This document shows, piece by piece, positions 55,008-64,000 of a DNA stretch of 64,000 nucleotides. Each line of letters starts with the position of its first letter. The stretch's first letter is position 1. Source of the DNA: Paraphoma chrysanthemicola (taxonomy: Eukaryota; Ascomycota; Dothideomycetes; Pleosporales; Phaeosphaeriaceae). The notes under the pieces are model-generated. The model saw only the letters and a program-made list of their open reading frames with translations. It searched no databases and had not been told where the DNA came from. The DNA lies in assembly GCA_020744225.1 (NCBI GenBank), contig JAGMWG010000009.1, positions 1,302,001 through 1,366,000 on the forward strand. The letters run 5' to 3'. The translations under genes and the position numbers were made by a program.

Positions 55008-56806
55008 TCAATAGTTCTGTATCCTCTTGAGCCTTCTAGTCGCCAATACCGCCAAACACGCAGAACACGCTCCAATAAAAAGACACACAGCGATCGCATT
55101 CGGCCCATCCGTCGAATGATGCTCTTCCGGCGGTGCCTCTGACAGCTCGGGGGATTTGCCCGGCTCCAGCAGCGAGAACACCACCCACGATATCCCCGTG
55201 CCCACGAATTGGGGTAGCGTCGTGTAGAGATTCATTATTCCCAAGTATTTTCCGGAACTTACGCCCCCTGAGCTACTTGCTTCTTTGCCAGCCTCGTCCA
55301 AGCCGCCGTTGAGGTGGAGGGTAACAGGTGCTTCGAGTTCGATGGAGCTCCGTCCGACATGCGTGTAAGCGTGGCCGCTGGTCTGCGAGAGGCGGTTGAT
55401 CTCGACGCCGAGGAAGGCAAAGGGAGCCCAACAGGCAACCGACCATGAGCTATGGGGGGTTAGCATTGCAGTTCAGACCTTGCACGTCTCTGATATCACT
55501 TACACGCCACAGACAGCAATGATAAAGGTTGCAGCTCTTAAACTTCGCACAAAGGGCGCAAAGATCATGGAGCTTGCGAACAGGCAGTGTGAAATTGTCC
55601 ACGCAGTGAGCAGCGACGGCTTGTATTTCTCCAATTCGGATACAATACCAGCAATGCTCTTGGGTGGGCGAGGTGTGAAGCCTGGTACTTTCTCATCCGC
55701 TGGTGACTTCACAAAGAAGGGTAGCAGCACAGACATCACGAACGTGATGACACTGAAGGCAATGAGAGCCATAGAGCCGATGCGACCGACTTTACCAGTG
55801 AGGTCGCCTGCTGCCTTGACGTCCGCGGGAGCATCATACCGCAGGTACACCTCGCCGACCCATGTAGTGCTGTAGAAAAGGAACGGGAACCAGCCTGAGC
55901 AATTGTTAGCAACCTTGAACACTTGCGCAACCATGACAACATACCAATCCACGCCCAGAATTGGACATAGCAAATCGCCTGAATACCCCGCGGCAATTCC
56001 ATCGCCGTCTTCACAATCGTCTGCAACACCTCCAGAGGACTAATATTTTCCTCCACCTCTCCATCCACGACCCTCACCTTCTCCGTTACCGCCCAGCTCG
56101 TGACGCCTACCGCCAGACAAAGCGTCAGTGCCGCCACAGCAGTAAGCTGCTTGAATTGCGTATCCCCCAGCATCGGCCCAAACACGTTCCTCAAATTAAT
56201 CGCACCGGCACCATATCCAATCAACGAACCAACCGCCACCATTCGACTTGCCCAACTGCTTCCCTGCTGCTGTTTCGCAAGCGGCAATGTATCCACAATC
56301 AAACCCCTACAACTGCCCTGCACAGCATTGATCGCAAAATCAATCCCGTAGATACTCAGCACCGCAAGAACAATCGTCTTGCTCTTCGCCGCTTGTTCGT
56401 CCTTCACAAAGTACCGCACAACTTCTTTCGTCCAGCCAAGTAATAGCAAGAACATGCTGACCAGTATCGTCCCGCCGAACATGAATGGGCGCCGTCGACC
56501 CCAGCGCGAAGTCGAGCGGTCCGCAACGACACCGACGATGGGCTGCATTATGAGGCCGGAGAGGGGACCGGCGACCCATACGAGGCTGATTTTGGATTTC
56601 GTGAGGCCGAGTTCGAGGAGGTAGGGCGTGCAGTAGGTCATTTCGACATTCCATGTGAATCTGGCACGTGTCAGCGCGATACTAGGGTTGGGAATGAAGT
56701 GCAAGTACTGTAGACCGATGAGCGAGGCCGTGAGAAGCGCCATGCGAATGCTCTCAGTAGAGCCTTTGACTTTGGGCGTGCCGCTCCATTGCGCGACGGA
56801 CGGCAT
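55008..56806 (-). CDS. sucrose/alpha-glucoside proton symporter (GPH/SUT family)
   Basis: Four exons: 56806-56709, 56660-55945, 55894-55504 and 55449-55008, giving 548 residues. Intron 1 (48 nt) is in frame and stop-free, but has donor, GCTGAC branch and CCAG acceptor; removing it joins ASLIGLQ to FTWNVEMTYCTPYLLE. The SUT signature is clear: LVWVAGPLSGLIMQPIVGVV, ADRSTSRWGRRRPFMFGG. INAVQGSCRGLIVDTLPL, AWIGWFPFLFYSTTWVGEVY and VACWAPFAFLGVEINRL follow. About 12 membrane helices. Plant SUTs and fission yeast Sut1 carry sucrose, maltose or related glucosides with protons at the plasma membrane; the specific sugar here is unknown. A 70-residue hydrophilic loop (about 415-485) precedes the last helices. 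Confidence 0.9.
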
Positions 56807-57987
56807 GTTTGCGCTCTACTCCTGCTGTGCGGTGTCGCGTGCGCGGGTGGGACTCGAGAGCGTTAGGGAAACGTGGAAAGTCGCATTGGGTGTAGACGCG
56901 GTGGTGGGAGGTAAGGACAGTTACACGCAAGGGAACAACGGTGGGTTAAGAAGGTTGAAGGGAAAGTTGAATTGTTACATTAGGAAACGTATCTCATCTC
57001 GAGGTCTGTTCGCAGCAAGGGGAACGTCAGCTTCCAGGTCCGCCATGGCCCTTGGCTGGAGATGAAGGGTCGAGTCTAAGCATAGGTGGCTAGCGGGCCG
57101 TTGCCGGGAACCGACTGCTTGGGTCGGTTGAAAGGGTGCCGATGAGACACACGCTGCAGTCGACACCAGCGTCATGGCAGATGCCATTTTGTCAAGATGC
57201 TCAAATGACTTTGTCATAATAATCCTTCTTTGAGTACCATTCGTTTATGAACGCCAGGCAGCAGCGTGGACTGCAAGGCGTATACGCGTCATTCGTAACA
57301 AGCCCCACAGTACCAACCGCGTATCCATCTGGGCATCGCGAATGTTCGTGCTTTTTACAAATTATGGACTGATGCCGTATCGATATGACACATCTGAAGC
57401 ACCCTGTTCTGTCTAAATCCATCCGAAGATCTCATAAATTCATCATTTTCTCATGGCAGCACTCAGTCACATCGTCGACCCAGATGCCATGAACACTGCC
57501 TCCACCAGAACCATTTCCTCTGGCCGCACTACGCATAGCTCTACTTGCGTTTCGACAAGCTCATGCGTCCCAAAGACTACACATCAGAGCAATCTAACGT
57601 GCTAACACAAAGATGGCCGCCTCAAATTTATGTAGAAAAGCACCTGTCCATCTCTCGCCGCATGCATCTCGCATTCGACCACTAGGATTGAGATGAAGGC
57701 ATTGACGCAGGCCATTTTCTATGCCACCTAAGCTTCAAAATCGCGCAAACTATTGGAAGAAGTAGATCACTTGAAGGGTTCAAGAAAATTAAGGCAATGT
57801 CGAAACCCGGCATTTCTTGTGCTTTGGCACGCGATTATCCTCTGCACAAGCCTTGGATGCGTGCTGCGTGTTGTATGTTGCGTGTGAGCCTGAACCTCAG
57901 CCGCTTGCTTGGCAAGTGCTTGAGACTTGGCCAAGCTCTCATCGATGCAACTGCTTTCCGACTCTACAATAATCTTTAGTCGGCAGC
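56807..57987. other. intergenic, about 1.2 kb, divergent promoters
   Basis: Between the divergent transporter and first HET gene. No supported gene, tRNA or repeat. Confidence 0.4.
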
Positions 57988-60155
57988 ATGCTTTGCCAAA
58001 TTTGCATCAGAGCGTTGCGATATCGCGACAATCATATGCGCGATCGCGATCCAGCTCGTTTTGCTGGCCTCCCCACAAGGATACTATGCGGGCATCACCG
58101 CACAGTTTCCTCGCTCGTGATGTCCGCAGAACAAGGCTGTCAAGTGTGTAGCGCTTTCTGGGAACCACTGTCCGATACAGAACGACTCGCTTCGATCAAC
58201 GAGCAAACCCACAAGCCTATCGAAAGCATAGACTGGGAAGACCCAGCTGCGTGGTTCTCTGTCACCTCTCTTCATCGCGCTACCACCGGTTACCAGCTTA
58301 GGGTGTACAGACCTAGTCGGGGCGGACCTGGTGTGTCATCGTTTTGGGTGCAGCCTACTGATAGTGAGTAGCCACAGCGATGTGGAGTATCATGTAAGAA
58401 ATAACAACTTTGGTCCAGATCCACCTCTCGAAGTCAACGAGTCACGATGGGGTAATACGGGATCCAATGAGTCGTGGTCACTAGCAATGACCTGGATGAA
58501 AGATTGCCTGGAGTTTCACGACAGATGCAACGAAGGTCGCAGCACGATCTCTTCGTACCCGACCAGGCTCCTTGACATTGGAGATCACAAAGAAGACGAA
58601 TGCAATTTGCGTCTAGTATTGTCGGCATCAACCCCAATATCTGGGCCCTACTGCACGCTCAGTCACTGCTGGGGCCAAGGATCTTTCATTCAGCTCAATC
58701 GACACACGGCGGACCTTTTATACTCGGGAATTGCCTTAGACCAGTTGCCAAAGACATTTAAGGAAGCGATAATCATTACGAAGCGCCTTGGCGTGCAGTA
58801 TATCTGGATAGACTCATTGTGTATAATGCAAGACGAAGTGTCAGATTGGCGGCAAGAGGCGGCTAAGATGCACGAGGCGTACTACAACGCGTTTTGCAAT
58901 CTGTCCGCGGCTGCATCAGCGAATAGTAGCGAAGGTCTGTTCCGCGATCGTATGCATCACGCGGTTCAAACGTCCGTGATAGATGTCTGTGTAGACGGAC
59001 TGGATAGTCAGCACAGCATCCTTCAATGTGAATTGCACGACTTTGACTTCTGGAAGAACAATGTGTCGAAATGTATGCTGAACAAGCGAGGCTGGGTAAG
59101 ACACTGATGAGTTGCAGGTCACTTATGAAATGTAGGCTGATATCCTATTATAGGTTCTACAGGAGCGGTTGCTCGCTCCCAGAGTCCTTCACTTTGGCAG
59201 CAATCAGCTGCTTTGGGAGTGTCGGGAGCACGATGCTTGTGAAGCATATCCAAAAGGCTTTGACGCCCACCTTCAGCACGCAAAGGGTGTTCCTTTCAAA
59301 ACCCTCGTCCCAGACCGTCACCCTATAGCGCTGCAAATCGACTATGCGCACATCGTGCACTGGTCTGAGATCGTTGAAACGTACTCCAAGACGACTCTGA
59401 CAGTCCCTAGCGACAAGCTGGTCGCACTTTCTGGACTCGCTAGTCTTTTCAGATCAGTCACCAACGACGAGTATGTTGCTGGTTTGTGGCGCTCATGTCT
59501 AGAGCATATGTTATTGTGGTTTATCACTCCACCTTCTGAAATCGATTGCATACCTGCGGTTCGCCCGATTACGTATCGTGCTCCATCGTGGTCCTGGGCA
59601 TCATTAGACGGGTCCATCATCATGGATGCAGGTGCATACAATGCAAGCTGGCCTGCTATGCTTGCGCGTGAAGTTCATCTCGAATTTGTCACGGAAGACA
59701 CGACTGGAGCCATCAAAAGCGGCTGGCTTGATCTCACGGGCTGCTTGAAACCCATGCGGTTGGTCAAAACAGGCCTCAATGCATACTGGACTGTCGTGCT
59801 TGGTGACATGGTCAGCGACGAATCGACAGATGTCTACGCAAATTGCGATGGGATAGGACAATCTGTTAAACTAGATGTAGCTCCTTCGGACGACGGTATC
59901 ATTCATGCCGACAACGCCGCACGCCGACTTTACTTCATGGTCGGCAAAGAAATCACTGGTCAGGCACCCCTTGTGGCCATCCTACTGCTACGACTGGTGG
60001 ATGAAGAAGAACAACTTTTCGAACGAATTGGCATTGCTTGGGGTATAAATGCTTACGATCGAGAGCTTTTTCTAGCTGATTTGGGTGAAGATGTGAGGAA
60101 GAAGCTACCTTGTCGGAGCTACGAAAACGGATTCCATACAATCAGAATAATCTAG
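57988..60155 (+). CDS. HET-domain protein
   Basis: Three exons, 57988-58363, 58419-59095 and 59154-60155, 684 residues, frames consistent. The start MLCQICIRALRYRDNHM opens a Cys-containing N-terminal segment (CQVCSAFWE) often seen before HET domains. The HET domain is complete: GPYCTLSHCWGQGSFIQL, LPKTFKEAIIITKRLGVQYI, WIDSLCIMQDEVSDWRQEAA, KMHEAYYNAFCNLSAAASAN, SSEGLFRDR and RGWVLQERLLAPRVLHFG. YRAPSWSWASLDG follows in the C-terminal part. Some family members mediate heterokaryon incompatibility and regulated cell death; most have no known role. No partner gene (NLR or SNARE type) lies beside it. A second, convergent HET gene follows 1.4 kb away. Confidence 0.9.
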
Positions 60156-61604
60156 TATACGCTCTCATATCTAAATCAACAAGGTGGCTGAGAGGAGGGT
60201 CATTTCAGAAACCTATTGAGCCACCCAAATTGAGGACAAGGATCAGATCTCAGATGCGCCACACTCGAATACCTTGCACATGTTAGCTGATCCTCTCGAG
60301 TCTACCTTTCCGATTAAATGCGTTTTCTGTACATAATATCTTTTTCACTACAAGTGCTATGCACTCAAACTCTTATTCACATATCTCCCATTGCCATCTA
60401 AGAGATCATGACAACTCATGAAAAGCCGCAATGTCGTATCTGCCCATATTCCTAGCAACTTATCTCCAAGTCCGCTTACGACTAGTACATGTATTCCCAA
60501 GACCACATCAATACCGGACTACAACATTGTTAATCCGCTGAAGATTTATTGTCTAGCCCGCCCGACCTGGCAAAACAAGATATCAATCAAACGCACCCCA
60601 ACGCAACATAATGTCTCCGTTTTTCGGTCGGCTTGACGCCATATCAACAATATCGGTCATTCAATCCACAACTAATCAATTGCCACGCACATAAGCCGAT
60701 CACACACTCGTCCATCATCTGCTTCCCCTTTTCAAGCTTCAATCCTCAACCCCACCCCTCAAGACATGCCCATACTCCCTCAAAGCATGTCCACACCACC
60801 CCATCCAGGCCACTCCCAAGCCCACCCCAAGTCTTATCTCTAATATTCCTCGGCTTGAAATCACGCACGCTTTGGCTCTTTGATCTCGCTTCTGCTGATT
60901 TATACCGCGTACCTTGTCTTTACTGTTAGCATCAGTACCTATCAGTAGTATGAAGAGCCATAATCTAATGCTATTGTTGAAATAAGCAAACACTCTCCAT
61001 CTCCTCTCCATCCCTCCCTTCCCCTTCTCACCCCAGCCCGACACGATACGGCTTCTTGTACAACGACCAATACCAACTCTGCTACATTCTACACTCCTCA
61101 CGAAATCCCAGAAACCCTCCCATGTTTTTCTTCATGGCATTTCTTCAACTTCCCCTTTCTTTTTAAACCACAAACACAGCAGCAAAGTTCGACGCGCCAT
61201 CGAGAAGATAGAAGAAGAACGGGCGTTATAAATACGTTAGTTTGCTGGGGTGTACAGATTTACTTACTATTTTATTTGCTCTCTAGTGTTGTCAAGAGAA
61301 CTCTTTTAACTTTATGCTTACCTTGTCTATTAAAACTTTGAAATAGTAGGGCCGCAAACGTACGAGTCAAAGGAAGGTAACGGCTGTATGAGTCCTATCA
61401 CACGTCGATCTTACTATGATATCCGCGCTATCGTTGTACATTTGGCTCGCCTCGAAGGAGACGGGGGCTCACATCCCATGTACGAATCGATGGGTTCTCC
61501 CAATCGAGGAAAGCATGCACGGCTCTTTCACGCGCTTAGTACTATTCTGCTAACTGAAGACTGAGATGCACGCGTTGCGTTCAATTCAAGAGGTCGCGAA
61601 ACAG
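60156..61604. other. intergenic, about 1.45 kb, convergent 3' ends
   Basis: Between two convergent HET genes. It is C/A-rich around 60600-60850 and A/T-rich afterwards. No supported gene. Confidence 0.4.
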
Positions 61605-63888
61605 TCATACCAGGACCAATGGCTTCAGTTCGTGGTCCCCTATGCTTCCTGCAACTTCTCTTGACATTAAAATAGGCCCTATAACATTGAGCTCCGTTTC
61701 GTAATGAGTTCCTTCAAAGGTTGCCGTGTCTGCCAGCAATGCCTTTTGCTTCCTCTCTCTCAATACCATTGGCAGTGGAACACCTGATACTCGGTAAACA
61801 CTGTCTCCTTTTTCCGTACCAGCGGCAGCAACTGCCAAGTCTCCATTGTGTAGCGTGACCAGAATCGTGTTACCATCCACGGCAGTCCTCAAAAGCTGGT
61901 GAAACCAGAGCGCAAGATGGTTGGCCAATATTGTACTTGCTCGGTTCGTGCAAACATGACATTCCCCATCGCAGCGGCGTTTCACGTCATGGTTCTCCTT
62001 GGGTTCAACAAGTAAGATAACCCTCCACCATTGGTCGAAGCCGAGCTGGAATTGTCGTCCCTGGAAATTGGCGTCCGTATCTTCTAGTAGTAGCAGTACA
62101 GCTGCGATCGTCGATGAATGACTAACGAGTCCGTAATGACCTCGCTTCGAACAATACCATAGTGTGAACCTGACCCACTGCGCAATCGATCTGATAAGTA
62201 GACAGTCAAACATGAACATGCTTGTTCTTTTCAAGTTTGAACGCGGAATCTCTATGACATTGACAATTCGATAGATGTCGAAACCATGAACAGTCAAAGT
62301 TGTTTTGCCAACGCGACAGATCGGGGGCCCGTAATGCGAAATACGACTCGACTCGTTGCCTACTGTCGCATGGAAGAATAGGCTCTCGGGAATCCATGAA
62401 CGATAAGTAGGCAAGTGCCATTTTGGGACCCAGCTGGGCCCGAGTGCGTGGTCAGACAGCCCCGCCTCGACCAGAAGCGCAAGAGAACATGAGTTCCAAC
62501 GTATTAGATCGGCGAAGAACTCTCGGTGGATGACATGAGCTGGAGTTGCATAGTTCGGGGTAGTGAGGTGGGCACCTAGTGTTTGCAAAACACCATAGTA
62601 TGCAAAGGCTTTGTCCTTTGGATTGCTCACAGTCCGTCTGCGAATTGATTGTAACACGCCGTTCGCAAAGTAGTTCTCCTCTGTATATGCAACAACAAAT
62701 AGGTCGATAATAGTTTTCCAGATCGTGTACAATACTGCAATAGGCCACGAGAAGCGGGACGCACATGAGTCGAAGTGGCTCAAACAGATCCATAGGATCG
62801 TCTGCAAAGCGTTTTAGAGCCTAGAATGACCAATGAAGATTGCGGATAGTCTTCTCTCGAGATTGTCGTGTATTGGCGTCACGATCTTGAAAACCTTGGT
62901 GTATATCGATTTCGGTTCAAATGTTGAGGAGCCTTGAAGCACAACCAGAACGGCTAAGAAGACTTGGATAAGTCGTTTCCAGGCTGTCAAAAAGCAGAAT
63001 CTTTGAATGAGCAACCAGTCACCTGTGATCATGCTGGCCGTCACTGTAAAATTAATGCGATGCTCGTATCGTGCCCCGGGAAACAGCGACGGTCCGCCAC
63101 AAGTCGACCAGGGACAGCAAATCGGAAACCAGGGTTGTGTAACTAGCTCTGCCGCCCAGTAACCACAGGGACACGGCTCCTTGACTGCGAAGCTTTTCCG
63201 CGGCTTGGAGTAGCTCTGTCCAGCTGAGACGGGCTGAATGTGTCAAAAACACGGGGTTGGAGGCAAGTACAAACTCCTGGTAGGTCCAGCCTCGAGAGAA
63301 CCACTCGTTCTCCAATAAGTGCTTCAGAATATCACGTTTGGCCACGGAACTTTCGAGTCGACCGTCGCCAACCAGTGTTTTGACGTAACCCATACTGACA
63401 GGTAATAGTGGCGAATCAGGGCTGAGCCAGACAAAGACCGTGTGCGCGCGCTCGTATATACAACCCATGAGTTGAATTTGATGGTTCCGCTCCGATAGAC
63501 TGGTTTGGTCGATACATATGCTGTCCACCCAGATGGCGATTGGGCCTTCCTCTTCTAGGGTAGTGAAAAGTGCGGCCTCACAGTTCCTAGTAACGCGCAG
63601 CTCATATTTGCCTATCTGAATGCAATGACCTGAGCGTGACGACGTTGAAGCACCCCAAACGTAAGACAAAGCTACATACGTTGGCAGATCAGCCAAAGAT
63701 ACAACCCGTAAAGATCCTTGCAGTCTGACGTGATGATCTAAAGCTTTCGAACGACGAGACAGTCTTTGCAGATCAAGCAGCCGGATGTTTTGGGTTCCGC
63801 CAGCCAGGGACAGGTTTTTGTACAAGGCTGAAGTGCATGTTTCGGGCGATCGACGTTCTTGTAGAGCACTATGGGCAGACAGCATCAT
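61605..63888 (-). CDS. second HET-domain protein, junctions unresolved, possibly degenerate
   Basis: Three coding blocks on the minus strand. Block 1 (63888 to about 63070) holds the HET domain: LPTYVALSYVWGASTSSRSG, IAIWVDSICIDQTSLSERNH, QIQLMGCIYERAHTVFVWLS, and NEWFSRGWTYQEFVLASNPV. Block 2 (about 63044-62820) is hydrophobic (LTAWKRLIQVFLAVLVVLQG) and may be membrane-spanning. Block 3 (about 62807-61605) holds the C-terminal part: NPKDKAFAYYGVLQTLGAHL, LGPSWVPKWHLPTYRSWIPE and VGKTTLTVHGFDIYRIV. This WxVSRG-then-membrane arrangement occurs in some HET proteins. I could not find clean GT-AG pairs that join blocks 1-2 or 2-3 in frame: the 2-3 gap offers a phase mismatch and only about 34 nt. 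The gene may have non-obvious splice sites or frameshifts. Confidence 0.7.
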
Positions 63889-64000
63889 GGATGTGAATCT
63901 AGAGCTGTCTTAGAATAATGGTTTTGAATGTTATAAGATTCTAGTGTTAGTAGTACTAGTAGTGTGCAATGTCTTAAGAGACGCTAGGCTGTAGCAATGA

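Noticed and set aside
61430..61530. Possible tRNA-like stem-loop text near 61440-61520
   Set aside because: I could not form a cloverleaf with a proper T-loop and acceptor stem.

Overview
The window reads as nuclear DNA of a filamentous ascomycete (Pezizomycotina). The evidence is short GT-AG introns of about 40-90 nt, two Zn2Cys6 regulators, two HET-domain genes, an expansin-like secreted protein and an AVT1-type vacuolar transporter. A Dothideomycete is my guess from the general look of the proteins and is not proven. I saw no CRISPR array, phage, rRNA, tRNA or intact transposon. Gene models below were spliced by eye from donor, branch and acceptor signals and checked for reading-frame consistency. 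The few junctions I could not settle are flagged.

Layout. 1-8 kb: a hydroxyacyl-thioester dehydratase (HTD2-like, cut by the left edge), a Zn2Cys6 regulator, and a secreted protein of an uncharacterised fungal family that shows an apparent frame change. 8-10.6 kb: TIM8, then RPL25 and BMT2 in divergent orientation. 12-20 kb: an expansin-like protein, then a flavin amine oxidase, an APC-family permease and a Zn2Cys6 regulator that look like a small amine-utilisation cluster. 20-31 kb: PHA2 (phenylalanine synthesis), SUP45/eRF1, an AVT1-like vacuolar amino-acid transporter, SES1 and the Rheb GTPase. 31.5-40 kb: a WAPL cohesin-release factor, FUR1, ELF1 and a URC1-type GTP cyclohydrolase II homologue. 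FUR1 and URC1 both belong to pyrimidine salvage or uracil catabolism and are separated only by ELF1. 40-45 kb is gene-poor, with one small Ser/Pro-rich gene. 45-57 kb: RPS1, a cytochrome P450-like protein that has lost its haem-ligand loop, HAM1, FAP7, NAP1 and a sucrose/alpha-glucoside transporter. 57-64 kb: two convergent HET-domain genes, the second with unresolved and possibly broken junctions.

Most genes are housekeeping. The most interesting accessory content is the P450-like protein without its cysteine ligand, the amine oxidase-permease-regulator trio, the FUR1-URC1 neighbourhood, the long basic tail on the HTD2 protein, and the HET pair at the right end. Several coding exons are extremely small (an ATG-only exon in ELF1, a His-stop exon in URC1). 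Three introns are multiples of three without stops, so plain ORF reading keeps them as false peptide.
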